Below, in pieces: positions 17,336-29,581 of a stretch of 64,000 nt of DNA. Under the pieces are notes generated by a model that saw only the letters and a program-made list of their open reading frames with translations, was not told the origin of the DNA and did no database searches. Within the stretch, counting starts at the first letter, position 1. Every line of letters begins with the position of its first letter. Made by a program: the position numbers and the translations under genes. This DNA comes from Corynebacterium riegelii (lineage in GTDB: Bacteria > Actinomycetota > Actinomycetes > Mycobacteriales > Mycobacteriaceae): the NCBI RefSeq assembly GCF_016728505.1, contig NZ_CP068159.1, forward strand, positions 1,736,001 through 1,800,000, in the 5' to 3' direction.

Positions 17336-18076
17336 ATGACACAACTTACTGATTGGCAAAAGCAGGTTCTCGGCGCGAAGCGCGTTGACCTTACCCACCA
17401 GATCCACCCGGAGATCCCGCACTTTCCGGCATTTCAGCCCATGTCTGAGCGCACGGTGACCACGATTGCAAAGGACCGTTTCTTTGCCAAGGAGTACACC
17501 TTTGCCACCCCGTATGGCACCCATATTGATGCGCCTGGGCACTTTGCGGAGGGCAAGAGGCTTGTGGACGCTATCGGTGCCGACGAACTCATCCTGCCCC
17601 TGTTTGTTCTCCACCTGGAAGACACGGTCGCGCAGAACCCGGATCACGGTGTGACGGTGGAAGACATCAAGGCTTTCGAGGCCGAGCACGGCGAGATCCC
17701 CGAGGGCAGCTTCGTAGCGTTTGCCAGCAACTGGCACAAGCGCTGGGAGGACCCGGCGGCATTTGTCAACCACGATGACAGCGGCGTGCAGCACACCCCG
17801 GGCTGGACGCTGGATGCGTTGAAGTTCTTGGTTGAAGAGCGCAAGGTGGCTGCCATCGGTCATGAGACGCTGGATACAGATCCGGGTGTGGTGGCCGCTG
17901 AGACGGGTTTCCTCTACGGCGAGCTCTACATTCTGGAGCAGGACATCTACCAGGTAGAGGTCATGACCAACCTGGACCAGGTCCCGGCGACGGGTGCGGT
18001 GATTGTGGTGGGCCCGGCGAACTTCCGCGGCGCGCCTTCCATTAGCTCGCGCGTGTTCGCACTGTTCCAAAACTGA
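17336..18076 (+). CDS. Cyclase / kynurenine formamidase-like metal hydrolase
   Basis: A 246-residue protein of the cyclase family. The diagnostic metal-binding motif is TPYGTHIDAPGHF (about residues 57-69), with a further His/Glu pair in IGHETLDTDPG. Members hydrolyse N-formylkynurenine, isatin or related ring amides; the substrate is not predictable. There are no kynurenine-pathway genes nearby. Start MTQLTDWQ at 17336 was preferred over a TTG 15 bases upstream. It lies divergent from the Fic pair and 45 bases before ligA. Confidence 0.8.
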   Translation: MTQLTDWQKQVLGAKRVDLTHQIHPEIPHFPAFQPMSERTVTTIAKDRFFAKEYTFATPYGTHIDAPGHFAEGKRLVDAIGADELILPLFVLHLEDTVAQNPDHGVTVEDIKAFEAEHGEIPEGSFVAFASNWHKRWEDPAAFVNHDDSGVQHTPGWTLDALKFLVEERKVAAIGHETLDTDPGVVAAETGFLYGELYILEQDIYQVEVMTNLDQVPATGAVIVVGPANFRGAPSISSRVFALFQN

Positions 18077-20146
<2,070 letters not shown>

Positions 20147-20160
20147 GTCGCGCGGTACTT

Positions 20161-20826
20161 CTAGCGCAGCATCGCGCCGACGATGCGGCCCAGATCGCCG
20201 ATCTCACGGACCTCAGATGCCAGGTAGTCAGGCCCGCCAACACGCCCGATGACCAGCACCATGTCGGTGCCGTTGAGCGGAGTAATAGTCAGCGCGGTAC
20301 CGAGTTGGAACCACGGCTCTGGCGCCCATTCGTCGTAGTCGGGTTGGAGGACCCGTGCTGCGTCGATAAGCGGCATGCTCGGGTGGGAACCATCATCCTC
20401 CGGTGCGGCCGGGGAGGCGGCGACCCGGGCAAGCCCATCGGGGGTATCACGCAGCACGACCGCCCAGGAGGAGGTAACCGCACCCGGCATGACATTGACC
20501 AGCTCATCCAACGTGTCGTTGACGCGGCTGGAACAATCCGCAATCTTTGCAAGCATCTCAATCTGTCCGCGGCGGTCCACACGACCCGTAAACGGGCGGA
20601 TGGAATCCACCTCCGCACCCTCAACCGAGGCTACGGCGGTGATCAGCGTGTCTACCATGACGCCAGTGGGAAGTGTCACCACGATGTCATCGGTTACGGT
20701 GCCATCTAGCGAGGTTTCCACAATGTCCACGGAGTTAATGTCAGCGTCCACAATGCCAAACGCTTCGGCCAGCTGACCAAGGCTGCCGGGGACGTTCGGA
20801 AGGGTTACGCGGATGAGATAGGACAT
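20161..20826 (-). CDS. ACT-domain amino acid-binding protein
   Basis: A 221-residue soluble protein. Residues 1-80 form an ACT domain (LIRVTLPNVPGSLGQLAEAFGIVDADINSVDIVE), a small-ligand-binding regulatory fold. The rest (about 95-221) is a GAF-like or second sensor region with no motif I can name. Proteins of this type sit between ligA and gatC in corynebacteria. The role is probably amino acid sensing; the ligand is unknown. Confidence 0.8.
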   Translation of the reverse strand: MSYLIRVTLPNVPGSLGQLAEAFGIVDADINSVDIVETSLDGTVTDDIVVTLPTGVMVDTLITAVASVEGAEVDSIRPFTGRVDRRGQIEMLAKIADCSSRVNDTLDELVNVMPGAVTSSWAVVLRDTPDGLARVAASPAAPEDDGSHPSMPLIDAARVLQPDYDEWAPEPWFQLGTALTITPLNGTDMVLVIGRVGGPDYLASEVREIGDLGRIVGAMLR

Positions 20827-20942
20827 GAACTCCTTTATAGCAACCGGGGCTGGCCGGTAGTTGTGCCGGTGGTTGTGTAGGCGTGACGTAAGATGATCCC
20901 CGTTAAACGCAACCCACGTGACGTGGAAGGGATATAACGACT

Positions 20943-21242
20943 GTGGCTGAGATTTCCCGCGACGAGGTCGCGCGCATTGCGCGCCTTGCTCGAATCGCGC
21001 TGAATGATGAGGAACTCGACGATATTGCGAAGCAGCTAGACACGATTGTGGATGCTGTTTCGAAGGTCCAGGGCGTGGACACCGAGGGGGTTACCCCGAT
21101 GAGCCACCCGCACTCCATCGACGCGGGCATGCGCGCAGACGTGGAGAAGAAGACGCTGACGCAGGCCCAAGCGCTGGACCAGGCTCCGGCCGTGGAAGAC
21201 GAACGCTTCGTTGTGCCGCAGATTCTCGGAGAGGGAGATTAA
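20943..21242 (+). CDS. gatC: Asp-tRNA(Asn)/Glu-tRNA(Gln) amidotransferase subunit C
   Basis: A 99-residue subunit of the GatCAB amidotransferase. It begins with GTG and reads [24 protein letters not shown], the standard GatC N-terminus. It bridges GatA and GatB. gatA follows after 5 bases; gatB is 6.7 kb downstream. Confidence 0.93.
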   Translation: MAEISRDEVARIARLARIALNDEELDDIAKQLDTIVDAVSKVQGVDTEGVTPMSHPHSIDAGMRADVEKKTLTQAQALDQAPAVEDERFVVPQILGEGD

Positions 21243-21247
21243 GAACT

Positions 21248-22729
21248 ATGACCCAGTACACGATTCCTGCCGAGGGCCTGATTTCGAAGCCGGCACACGA
21301 GCTGGCTGCCATTATCCAAGCTGGCGAGGTGACTTCGCGTGAGATCACCGAGGCGTTTTTGGACCGTATCGCCGAGGTTGACGGTGAGATCGGTGCATTC
21401 CTGCACGTTGGTGTGGAGGAAGCACTCGCTGTGGCCGACAAGGTGGATGAGCAGGTGACAAGCGGCGAGGAGCCGGCTTCTGCGCTTGCTGGTGTGCCGC
21501 TGGCGCTTAAAGACCTGCTGGTGACTACGGATGCGCCGACGACTGCGGCATCCAAAATGCTTGAGGGCTACATGAGCCCGTACGACGCGACTGTGGTGAC
21601 CAAGCTGCGTGAAGCTGGTATCCCGATCCTGGGCAAGACCAACCTGGATGAGTTCGCCATGGGTTCCTCCACGGAGAACTCTGCCTACAAGCCGACGAAG
21701 AACCCGCACGACCTGGAGCGAGTGCCGGGTGGCTCCGGTGGCGGTACCGCCGCTGCGCTGGCTTCCGGTGAGGCACCGCTGGGCATTGGTACGGACACCG
21801 GCGGCTCGATCCGTCAGCCGGCATCTTTGACCGGCACGGTGGGTGTGAAGCCGACCTACGGTGGCGTGTCGCGCTACGGCGTGATTGCGTGTGCGTCTTC
21901 CCTGGACCAGGTCGGCCCGTGCGCCAACAACGTGCTGGATACGGCGCTGTTGCACGAGATCATCGCCGGCCACGACGAGTTCGACGCAACCAGCGTGGAC
22001 CGCGAGGTACCCAAGTGTGCAGATGCGGCGCGTGAGGGCGCATCCGGCGACCTTACGGGCGTGAAGATTGGCCGCGTGAAGCAGTTCAACCGCCCGGGCA
22101 CGCAGGCTGGCGTGGCTGAGCTGATCGATGAAGCCTTTGCGCAGTTTGAGCGCCAGGGCGCGGAGATCGTTGAGGTTGACTGCCCGAGCTTCGATGACGT
22201 GATGGGTGCCTACTACATCATCCAGATGTCTGAGGTCAGCTCGAACCTGGCTCGTTTCGACGGTATGCGTTACGGCCTGCGCGTCGGCGATGACGGCACC
22301 CGTTCCGCTGAGGAGGTCATGGCGGCCTCTCGTGGCGCAGGTTTCGGCCCTGAGGTCAAGCGCCGCGTAATCCTGGGCACCTACGCGCTGTCTGTTGGTT
22401 ACTACGACGCGTACTACCTGCAGGCACAACGCGTGCGCACGATGATCGCGCAGGATATGAAGCGTGCCTTCGAGCAGGTTGACGTCATCGCTGGCCCAGC
22501 TGTGCCGTCCACGGCGTTCAAGCTGGGGGAGAAGGTGGATGATCCGTTGGCGATGTACAACTTTGACCTGTTCACCCTGCCGCTGAACTTGGCTGGCCTG
22601 CCGGGCATGTCCGTGCCGGCTGGTAAGGCGTCAGACACCGGCCTTCCGGTTGGTCTGCAGCTGATCGCCCCGGCGTTTGAGGACGCGCGCCTCTACCGCG
22701 TGGGTGCCGCTTTTGAAGCCGGCCGTTAA
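21248..22729 (+). CDS. gatA: Asp-tRNA(Asn)/Glu-tRNA(Gln) amidotransferase subunit A
   Basis: A 493-residue amidase-signature subunit that releases ammonia from glutamine. The catalytic triad is visible: Lys in [12 protein letters not shown], the cis-Ser in [12 protein letters not shown] and the nucleophilic Ser just after (GGSIR), with the Gly/Ser-rich block [19 protein letters not shown]. With gatC and gatB it converts Glu-tRNA(Gln) to Gln-tRNA(Gln), the required route in organisms without GlnRS. A strong hairpin terminator begins 8 bases after the stop. Confidence 0.95.
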   Translation: MTQYTIPAEGLISKPAHELAAIIQAGEVTSREITEAFLDRIAEVDGEIGAFLHVGVEEALAVADKVDEQVTSGEEPASALAGVPLALKDLLVTTDAPTTAASKMLEGYMSPYDATVVTKLREAGIPILGKTNLDEFAMGSSTENSAYKPTKNPHDLERVPGGSGGGTAAALASGEAPLGIGTDTGGSIRQPASLTGTVGVKPTYGGVSRYGVIACASSLDQVGPCANNVLDTALLHEIIAGHDEFDATSVDREVPKCADAAREGASGDLTGVKIGRVKQFNRPGTQAGVAELIDEAFAQFERQGAEIVEVDCPSFDDVMGAYYIIQMSEVSSNLARFDGMRYGLRVGDDGTRSAEEVMAASRGAGFGPEVKRRVILGTYALSVGYYDAYYLQAQRVRTMIAQDMKRAFEQVDVIAGPAVPSTAFKLGEKVDDPLAMYNFDLFTLPLNLAGLPGMSVPAGKASDTGLPVGLQLIAPAFEDARLYRVGAAFEAGR

Positions 22730-24029
22730 TCCTTGGAATACCCTCGCAGCCTTGGCTGCGGGGTATTTTCTTGTCCTGATTGATCAGGGCTTCATGCCCG
22801 TGATCACGCCGCTTTTGCCTTTCGACGTGAAAAGCGCCGTCTGGCTGACCTCCATCTACCTGCTGTGCACGGTGGCACCGATGCCCGCCACGGGCCGTCT
22901 TGGAGACGTCTACGGGCAGCGCCGCATGTTCCTTGCCGGCTTGTGCGTCTACGTCCTGGGTTTGGGATTGGCGGGTGCCTCGTGGTCTTTTGGCTCTTTG
23001 GTGGCAGCGCGTGCGTTGCAGGGCTTTGGCGCGGCGGTGTTCCTGCCGCAAGCGTTCGGGCTGATCCCGCGGGTGTTTGCCGATGACCAGCAAGGCCGAG
23101 CGTTTGCTGCCTGGGGCGTGATTGGCTCAGTGGCCTCCATGCTGGGACCCGTGGCTGGCGGTGCTGTTGCGGAAAGCTACGGCTGGCGCGCGGCGTTTTA
23201 CGCCCAAGCGGGGCTGGGGGTTGCGGCACTGGTGGCTGGCTTGATTGCCTTGCCAGCGCTGCCGCGCGGGCAGCAGCAGGTGACGCTTCTGCCCGTGCTG
23301 CTATCGTTCGGCGGCCTTGGGTGCTTGGTCTACGGCATCCAGTTCGGCCAGTGGCCTTCGATCCTTCTCGGCCTGCTACTGGTTGTGCTGCTCGTGCTTT
23401 CTGCACGCAACGGCACCGACGGTGGGTTCCTGCCAATCGGACTTCTCAGCGGTAGGGCCTTTGCGCTGGGCACGATAGGTGTGGCCATGATGGGCTTTTC
23501 GGTGGCATCCATGTTCATCCCCCTGATGTATTGGCTGCAAACGGTTGCGGGCGCAATGCCAACCACGGCAGGGCTTGTCACCGTGCCCATGTCCTTATTC
23601 GCACTCGCCTTGACCCCGGTTGCCGGCTACCTCACGGACCGTATGGACCCAGGCAAGCTGTGCGTTGCGGGCTTTAGTGTGTGCGCGGCGGGCCTTGCAT
23701 TGGCCGTTGCACTGATTAACGCCGGGGCGCCCGTTGCATGGTTTGCCGCGGTGACCTCGCTTCTCGGCATCGGCGGGGCATTCGTGTGGGCGCCGAACGC
23801 AGCGCTGACCATGCGGGGTATTGACGGTGCGCACACCGGCGCGGCCTCGGGGCTCTACAACACGGCGCGCCAGGTTGGCAGCGTGGTGGGTGTCGCGCTG
23901 GTTGGTGCAGTGCTGGCGTCGGGGGAGATCGACGCGACTGCTGCAAAAGCGCTGGTGTTGCCGTTGGGGGCGATGGTGGTGGGGGCGGTGGCGTCGCTAA
24001 GCATGAAGCCCCATGGGGTGGCGCGCTAG
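22704..24029 (+). CDS. MFS transporter (DHA2-like drug exporter)
   Basis: A ~441-residue membrane protein. TM1 carries [15 protein letters not shown] (the DHA2-type L-D position), motif A is [11 protein letters not shown] and motif C-like [13 protein letters not shown] follows. About 12-14 hydrophobic segments are present. The substrate is unknown, probably toxic small molecules. The 5' end is unusual: TM1 coding begins inside the terminator of gatA, and the first plausible start codons (GTG 22704, TTG 22713) lie inside or just at the end of gatA in another frame. No good ribosome-binding site was found, so the start is uncertain. Confidence 0.8.
   Translation: MPLLKPAVNPWNTLAALAAGYFLVLIDQGFMPVITPLLPFDVKSAVWLTSIYLLCTVAPMPATGRLGDVYGQRRMFLAGLCVYVLGLGLAGASWSFGSLVAARALQGFGAAVFLPQAFGLIPRVFADDQQGRAFAAWGVIGSVASMLGPVAGGAVAESYGWRAAFYAQAGLGVAALVAGLIALPALPRGQQQVTLLPVLLSFGGLGCLVYGIQFGQWPSILLGLLLVVLLVLSARNGTDGGFLPIGLLSGRAFALGTIGVAMMGFSVASMFIPLMYWLQTVAGAMPTTAGLVTVPMSLFALALTPVAGYLTDRMDPGKLCVAGFSVCAAGLALAVALINAGAPVAWFAAVTSLLGIGGAFVWAPNAALTMRGIDGAHTGAASGLYNTARQVGSVVGVALVGAVLASGEIDATAAKALVLPLGAMVVGAVASLSMKPHGVAR
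22737..22772 (+). terminator. Strong hairpin after gatA, inside the MFS 5' coding region
   Basis: AATACCC-T-CGCAGCC pairs with GGCTGCG-G-GGTATT around a two-base loop, followed by TTCTTG. It starts 8 bases after the gatA stop. It also encodes residues 12-22 of the MFS protein. Confidence 0.75.
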
Positions 24030-24039
24030 GCTGGGAACC

Positions 24040-25071
24040 ATGCGACTTGCCACTTTGACTTCAGGCGGCGACTGCCCGGGACTGAATGCTGTAATTCGAG
24101 GAATCGTGCGAACGGCCAGCGCGGAGTACGGCTCCACCGTGGTCGGCTACCTCGACGGCTGGGTAGGCCTGATGGAGGACCGCAGGGTGGACCTCTACGA
24201 CGACGCCTACATTGACTCCATCCTCCTACGCGGCGGCACCATCTTGGGCACCGGCCGCCTGCACCCCGACAAGTTCAAGGCAGGCATTGACCAGATCAAG
24301 GCCAATCTTGCAGACGCCGAGGTAGACGCGCTTATTGCCATCGGCGGCGAAGGCACCCTTAAGGGTGCGAAGTGGTTGGCAGACAACGGCATCCCAGTCG
24401 TTGGTGTGCCAAAGACCATTGATAACGACGTTGCGGCAACCGACTACACCTTCGGCTTTGACACCGCGGTGTCTGTGGCAACGGATGCGATCGACCGCCT
24501 GCACACCACCGCGGAATCACACAACCGCATCCTGATCGTGGAGGTTATGGGCCGCCACGTCGGCTGGATCGCGCTGCACGCAGGCATGGCGGGCGGCGCA
24601 CACTACACTGTGATCCCCGAGGCTCCCTTCGACATCGAAGAGATCTGCAAGGCCATGGAGCGGCGCTTCCAGATGGGGGAGAAGTACGGCATCATCGTGG
24701 TTGCTGAGGGCGCTGTGCCTAAGGAAGGCACGATGGACGCCGGTCTTGGTGAGGAAGATGAGTTTGGCCACAAGACCTTCAACGGCATGGGCCAGATCAT
24801 TGGCGACGAGATTAAGCGCCGCCTCGGCTACGACGTACGCACTACCGTGCTCGGCCACATCCAGCGCGGCGGCACACCGACTGCCTATGACCGTGTGCTT
24901 GCCACCCGCTATGGCGTGCACGCAGCGCGCGCAGCACACGAAGGCAACTTTGACACCTGCGTGGCACTCCACGGCGAAAACATTGACCTGGTGCCGCTGG
25001 AGTCTGCCGTGGCGCACTTGAAGCAGGTGCCGGAAGCGCGCTACAAGACGGCGCGCAGCATGTTCGGCTAA
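24040..25071 (+). CDS. pfkA: 6-phosphofructokinase
   Basis: A 343-residue glycolytic enzyme phosphorylating fructose 6-phosphate. Motifs: [15 protein letters not shown] at the N-terminus, [30 protein letters not shown] and [13 protein letters not shown]. The residue equivalent to E. coli Gly104 is Gly (GGEG), which favours ATP, while the position of Gly124 is Lys (PKTIDND), typical of PPi enzymes and of actinobacterial group III ATP-PFKs. I therefore call it ATP-dependent with moderate confidence. Start [10 protein letters not shown] at 24040 follows CTGGGAACC. Confidence 0.92.
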   Translation: MRLATLTSGGDCPGLNAVIRGIVRTASAEYGSTVVGYLDGWVGLMEDRRVDLYDDAYIDSILLRGGTILGTGRLHPDKFKAGIDQIKANLADAEVDALIAIGGEGTLKGAKWLADNGIPVVGVPKTIDNDVAATDYTFGFDTAVSVATDAIDRLHTTAESHNRILIVEVMGRHVGWIALHAGMAGGAHYTVIPEAPFDIEEICKAMERRFQMGEKYGIIVVAEGAVPKEGTMDAGLGEEDEFGHKTFNGMGQIIGDEIKRRLGYDVRTTVLGHIQRGGTPTAYDRVLATRYGVHAARAAHEGNFDTCVALHGENIDLVPLESAVAHLKQVPEARYKTARSMFG

Positions 25072-25079
25072 ATTTGTTC

Positions 25080-25099
25080 GGCTAGATTTTCATCTAGCC
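25080..25099. terminator. Perfect hairpin between convergent pfkA and nadC
   Basis: GGCTAGAT-TTTC-ATCTAGCC, an 8-bp perfect stem with a 4-base loop, located 9 bases after the pfkA stop and overlapping the nadC stop. No strong T-run follows on either strand, so termination is plausible but not certain. Confidence 0.5.
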
Positions 25100-25948
25100 T
25101 TCCTCGGCATCCAGCCCGATGTCGAGGATGCGCACCGAGTGCGTTAACGCGCCGACGGCGAGAAAGTCCACGCCGGTTTCGGCGTACGCGCGCGCCACGT
25201 CAAGGCTTAAGCCTCCGGAGGATTCCAGCCGCGTGTTCGGCGAGAGCCGGTTGCGCAGCTCCACGGCTTGACGTGTGGTGTCCACGCTGAAGTTGTCCAG
25301 CATCACTAAATCGGGATGCAGTGCGAGGACTTCTTCAAGCTGGGCGAGGGTGTCTACTTCTACCTCGCGGGGCAGGTCCGGAAATGCTTCCGCCATACGA
25401 CGGTAAGCTTCCGCCACGCTGCCAACACTTGCCACGTGGTTGTCTTTAATCAGGGCGCTATCGCCCAGGCTCATGCGGTGGTTTACGCCACCGCCGCAGC
25501 GCACGGCGTATTTGGCAAAGTCGCGGTAGCCGGGAAGCGTCTTGCGTGAGTCGCGCACTTTGGCGCCAGTGCCGGCCAGCGCATCAGTCCACTGCTGCGT
25601 TTGCGTGGCAATGCCGCTGGCGTAGGTCAGCAGATTCAGCATGGTGCGCTCCGCCGAGAGGATCGGGCGGGCAGGACCGCTCACGGTTGCGAGCTTTGTT
25701 CCGGGGGCAACCTTGTCGCCGTCGTTCGCGTGCACGGTGACGCGGATATCCGGGCTGATCTCTTGCATGATCCAGGCGATCACGTCCAAGCCCGCCACTA
25801 CGCCCGGTTGGCGTGGGACGACGTGGGTGGTCAGTACTGCGTCCGCGTCGATGGTGGCTTCCGTCGTAGCGTCGGGGCCGTGTGCGAAATCCTCCTCTAA
25901 GCCGATGCGGATTAGGCGTAGCGATGCTTCTTTATCTAGAGGTTGCAT
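25094..25948 (-). CDS. nadC: Nicotinate-nucleotide pyrophosphorylase (carboxylating)
   Basis: A 284-residue quinolinate phosphoribosyltransferase, third step of de novo NAD synthesis. Motifs: EEDFAHGPDATTEATI, RDSRKTLPGYRDFAKYAVRCGGGVNHRMSL (read in two parts: RKTLPGYR and GGGVNHRMSLGD), IKDNHV, VEVDTLAQLEE, MLDNFS and ESSGGLS. Start MQPLDKEAS at 25948 has GGGGAGT upstream and lies 7 bases after nadA. Operon with nadA. Confidence 0.94.
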   Translation of the reverse strand: MQPLDKEASLRLIRIGLEEDFAHGPDATTEATIDADAVLTTHVVPRQPGVVAGLDVIAWIMQEISPDIRVTVHANDGDKVAPGTKLATVSGPARPILSAERTMLNLLTYASGIATQTQQWTDALAGTGAKVRDSRKTLPGYRDFAKYAVRCGGGVNHRMSLGDSALIKDNHVASVGSVAEAYRRMAEAFPDLPREVEVDTLAQLEEVLALHPDLVMLDNFSVDTTRQAVELRNRLSPNTRLESSGGLSLDVARAYAETGVDFLAVGALTHSVRILDIGLDAEEG

Positions 25949-25955
25949 CTGCGTT

Positions 25956-26909
25956 CTACTCCCCACTACCCGGGTTACCAATGGCAATCATGCGCTCCAG
26001 CGACTGACGAGCCTTCGCCGCCACATCCTCCGGCACTGTGACCTCATCGCGCATCTCCCGCAGCGAGGCAACCAGCTTCTCCGGCGTAATCATCTTCATG
26101 TACGTGCATGACGCCTTGGGGTTGACCGGCTGGAAATCAACCGCAGGCGAAGCTTGCTGCAGCTGGTGCAACATGCCCACCTCAGTAGCCACCAGCACCG
26201 TGCCCTCAGTGTCCCGCCCAGCCTGCTCAAGCATGCCGCCAGTAGAGAGCATGTGCACACGCTGCGGATCAATCACGCCTTCGCCCGCCAGGTAGATCGC
26301 GGAGTTGGCGCAGCCGCACTCCGGGTGGATGTACAGCGGTGCCTCCGGGTGGGCGGCCGCTTGGTCTGCCAGGTCCTTGCCGTTGATACCGGCGTGGACG
26401 TGGCACTCACCGGCCCAAATGCGGATGTTCTCACGCCCAGTCTCACGCTTGACGTGCGCGCCTAGGAACTGGTCGGGGCAGAAGAGGATCTCCTGATCCG
26501 GGTCGATGGAGTTGACCACATCAACCGCATTGGAAGAGGTGCAGCAGATATCAGTTAGCGCCTTGACCTCTGCGGTGGTGTTGACGTAGCTGACTACCAG
26601 CGCGTCCGGATGCTGCGCCTTCCATTCACGCAGCTGATCGGCAGTAATGGAGTCCGCCAGCGAGCAACCAGCATCCGCATCCGGGATCAGCACGGTCTTG
26701 TCGGGGCTTAAGATCTTCGCACTTTCCGCCATGAAGTGCACACCGCAAAAGACGATCACATCCGCATCGGTTTTCGCCGCGATGCGGGACAGCGCAAGCG
26801 AGTCGCCTGTAAAGTCGGCGATGTCTTGAATCTCCGGGATTTGGTAGTTGTGCGCCAAAATCACGGCGTTTTTCTCTTGCTTCAGTTTTCGCACTTCATC
26901 AGTCCACAT
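25956..26909 (-). CDS. nadA: Quinolinate synthase
   Basis: A 317-residue [4Fe-4S] enzyme that condenses iminoaspartate with dihydroxyacetone phosphate. Cluster Cys are seen in [19 protein letters not shown] and [11 protein letters not shown]-terminus [21 protein letters not shown] is characteristic. There is no nadB (L-aspartate oxidase) beside it, as in C. glutamicum, so iminoaspartate must come from another enzyme. It starts the nadA-nadC unit, divergent from the gene at 26974. Confidence 0.94.
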   Translation of the reverse strand: MWTDEVRKLKQEKNAVILAHNYQIPEIQDIADFTGDSLALSRIAAKTDADVIVFCGVHFMAESAKILSPDKTVLIPDADAGCSLADSITADQLREWKAQHPDALVVSYVNTTAEVKALTDICCTSSNAVDVVNSIDPDQEILFCPDQFLGAHVKRETGRENIRIWAGECHVHAGINGKDLADQAAAHPEAPLYIHPECGCANSAIYLAGEGVIDPQRVHMLSTGGMLEQAGRDTEGTVLVATEVGMLHQLQQASPAVDFQPVNPKASCTYMKMITPEKLVASLREMRDEVTVPEDVAAKARQSLERMIAIGNPGSGE

Positions 26910-26973
26910 GCGTCTAACCTAGCCCGTTTCAGCTCGGGTTTTGGTCAGTTTGACACTAACGGAAGGCACACAC

Positions 26974-27921
26974 ATGACGTTGCTCGAACAAATGGCTGAG
27001 CGCTACGAGGCATGGATGCCGAGCAGGTTGCGCCAGTGGTACGGCCCAGAAGAGCGGCTTCTACTAGCCACGCAAGAAATGCGCCCCCAAGCTGACCACG
27101 TAGCCAACACGGAATTTGGCGCAGGTTTTAGAGACCACCTCCGCACCCTCGGCGGTCCCGATGTGTCAGACCCGTTGGCGTGGGCAAACCGGCACATCGA
27201 GTTCAGCGACGGCAACTGGTGTGTAGCGGGTATCCGGTTTCTCGGACTGGATCCGCAAAAGCCGTTTGTAAGCGTTGTTGCCACCTCGTTGCCTCCGCAG
27301 TACGACGCTTTGGTGCCGTATGCGAAAAAGCTCCACCGGGAGTTCGCCGAGTTTGTGCCGCTTGCCATCCGCTTCGAACTGCCGGACCCGCCCGCAGATG
27401 TTGACGTGGACCAGTGGATTATCGCGGGACTTGTCTCGCAGCTGCGTGAGCGGCCGCTGCGGCCACAGTGCGAGCGCGTGCGGCTGGTACCTGCAGAACC
27501 GGCCGAGATAGTTACCTATGCCGATGAGGTGCTTGCCCGCGTGATTAAGCAAACGCCCGAAGTTGCCACGTGGACTGAAGCGGCAACGCTTGAGCAGCTG
27601 ACAAGCTGCGCGGAGACAGGCGCGCTGTGCACCATTGAGATTGACGGGCAGCACGCGGGCATCATTGCCGCCGCGCGTGATGACGCGAACGGTATGCGGG
27701 GATTTCAGGTCTACGAAATCCTACTTGATAATCATGCCCGGGGCCATGGTTTCGGCTCTGCGGCGATGCAACTGTTGTGCCGCGTATTGCCAGCCGAGGC
27801 AGGGGATACGGTGTGGGGGACGGTGCATGGGGGCAATGTGGCGTCGATAAGCAATGGGCTCTCAGTGGGCCGTGAAAAGACCGCAGCTTTTGTTTGGATC
27901 GAGCGACGCGGCGAGCTGTAG
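26974..27921 (+). CDS. Protein with C-terminal GNAT acetyltransferase domain
   Basis: A 315-residue protein. The C-terminal third shows the GNAT fold: YEILLDNHARGHGFGSAAMQLL is the acetyl-CoA-binding R/Q-x-x-G-x-G/A loop (here ARGHGFGS), followed by NVASISNGLSVGREK. The N-terminal ~170 residues have no motif I recognise. Start MTLLEQMAE has GGAAGG 9 bases upstream; the frame upstream is non-coding. Substrate unknown. It lies between nadA (divergent) and gatB (36 bases downstream). Confidence 0.75.
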   Translation: MTLLEQMAERYEAWMPSRLRQWYGPEERLLLATQEMRPQADHVANTEFGAGFRDHLRTLGGPDVSDPLAWANRHIEFSDGNWCVAGIRFLGLDPQKPFVSVVATSLPPQYDALVPYAKKLHREFAEFVPLAIRFELPDPPADVDVDQWIIAGLVSQLRERPLRPQCERVRLVPAEPAEIVTYADEVLARVIKQTPEVATWTEAATLEQLTSCAETGALCTIEIDGQHAGIIAAARDDANGMRGFQVYEILLDNHARGHGFGSAAMQLLCRVLPAEAGDTVWGTVHGGNVASISNGLSVGREKTAAFVWIERRGEL

Positions 27922-27957
27922 CGCGGGTGTGTGGAGTGGGGCAGTAGACTGACCGGC

Positions 27958-29460
27958 ATGACTGCGTATGACCTGATGGATTACGACGAGGTACTGGAAA
28001 AGTACGACCCGGTTATGGGTCTTGAGGTGCACGTCGAGCTTGCCACTGAGACGAAGATGTTCTCCACTGCCTCCGCACACTTTGGTGCGGCGCCGAACAC
28101 GAACATTGACCCGGTTTCGCTCGGCCTTCCTGGCGCACTGCCGGTGGTGAACGCGAAGGGCGTGGAGTGGGCCATCAAGATCGGCCTAGCGTTGAACTGC
28201 AAGATTGCAGAGTCTTCCCGGTTTGCGCGCAAGAACTATTTCTACCCGGACCAGCCGAAGAACTACCAGATCTCCCAGTACGACGAGCCGATTGCGTACG
28301 ACGGTTACCTGGACGTCATGCTGGAGGACGGCACGGAGTGGCGCGTTGAGATCGAGCGCGCGCACATGGAGGAAGACACCGGCAAGCTGACCCACCTGGG
28401 TTCTGCGTCCGGCCGTATTACGGGCGCGACGGCGTCGCTTGTGGACTGCAACCGTGCCGGCATCCCGCTCATTGAGATTGTGACCAAGCCGATCATCGGC
28501 GCCGGCGAGCGCGCCCCCGAGGTGGCCAAGGCCTATGTTGGTGCGCTGCGCGAGTTGGTGAAGGCACTTGGTGTCTCCGATGCTCGTATGGATCAGGGCA
28601 GCATGCGTTGCGACGCTAACGTCTCCCTTCGCCCCATCGGCCAGGAGAAGTTTGGCACCCGTACCGAAACGAAGAATATTAACTCCCTGAAGTCGGTCGA
28701 GCAGGCCGTGCGCTTTGAGATGCAGCGCCAGGCCGCCGCACTGGAAAACGGCGAGGAGATCGTCCAGGAGACCCGCCACTACCAGGAGAAGGACGGCTCC
28801 ACCTCCAAGGGGCGTCCGAAGGAAGAGGCGTCGGACTACCGCTACTTCAACGACCCTGACCTGCCGCCGGTGATTGCAAAGCCAGAGTGGGTTGAGGAAA
28901 TCCGCGCAACTTTGCCGGAACTTCCGTGGGTGCGCCGCGCGCGCATCCAGGAGGAGTGGCAGCTGCCGGAGAAGGAGTTCCGTGACCTGGTCAACGCTGG
29001 TGCATTGGATCTAATCGTGGACACCGTTGAGGCCGGCACCACTCCGGACGAGGCCCGTTCCTGGTGGGTCTCCTACATCAACGGCAAGGCCAATGAGGCG
29101 GGCAAGGACCTGGACGCGCTTGGTGTCAGCCCGGCTGATGTGGCACGTGTGGTGGAGCTGGTCAAGGAAGGCAAGCTGACCACCAAGCTGGGCCGCCAGG
29201 CCATCGACGGTGTCATTGCTGGCGAGGGCAGCGTCGACGAGGTTGTCGCCGCCCGTGGCCTTGAGGTCGTGCGTGACGACGGTGCAATTGAGAAAGCCGT
29301 CGACGAAGCCCTGGCCGCCAACCCGGACATCGTGGAGAAGTACCGCGCAGGCAATAAGAAGGTCACCGGTGCCATCGTTGGCGCCGTGATGAAGGCAACG
29401 CAGGGCAAGGCCGACCCAGGCCAGGTCAACCAGCTGATTGCCAAGAAGCTCGCCGAGTAA
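27958..29460 (+). CDS. gatB: Asp-tRNA(Asn)/Glu-tRNA(Gln) amidotransferase subunit B
   Basis: A 500-residue subunit that binds tRNA and activates the acyl group. N-terminus [20 protein letters not shown], then [28 protein letters not shown] and EDTGKLTH are the GatB catalytic-core motifs; a YqeY-like tail occupies the last ~150 residues. Start MTAYDLMDY at 27958. It works with gatC/gatA upstream although pfkA, nadAC and a GNAT gene separate them. Confidence 0.95.
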   Translation: MTAYDLMDYDEVLEKYDPVMGLEVHVELATETKMFSTASAHFGAAPNTNIDPVSLGLPGALPVVNAKGVEWAIKIGLALNCKIAESSRFARKNYFYPDQPKNYQISQYDEPIAYDGYLDVMLEDGTEWRVEIERAHMEEDTGKLTHLGSASGRITGATASLVDCNRAGIPLIEIVTKPIIGAGERAPEVAKAYVGALRELVKALGVSDARMDQGSMRCDANVSLRPIGQEKFGTRTETKNINSLKSVEQAVRFEMQRQAAALENGEEIVQETRHYQEKDGSTSKGRPKEEASDYRYFNDPDLPPVIAKPEWVEEIRATLPELPWVRRARIQEEWQLPEKEFRDLVNAGALDLIVDTVEAGTTPDEARSWWVSYINGKANEAGKDLDALGVSPADVARVVELVKEGKLTTKLGRQAIDGVIAGEGSVDEVVAARGLEVVRDDGAIEKAVDEALAANPDIVEKYRAGNKKVTGAIVGAVMKATQGKADPGQVNQLIAKKLAE

Positions 29461-29504
29461 GCGGGGGAGAACTCCCGCTTGGTAGTGCTCCCGCTGAGGA
29501 GACG

Positions 29505-29556
29505 AAAACCCCTACCTATGCGTTACCCGTTGGGTGCGCGGTTGGTAGGGGTTTTG
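29505..29556. terminator. Bidirectional terminator between gatB and the YkvI-like gene
   Basis: AAAACCCCTACC pairs with GGTAGGGGTTTT around a ~28-base loop. The T-run on the + strand and the A-run on the other serve both convergent genes. Confidence 0.8.
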
Positions 29557-29581
29557 CGTTTGGGCGTTGACAAGCGAAGTG

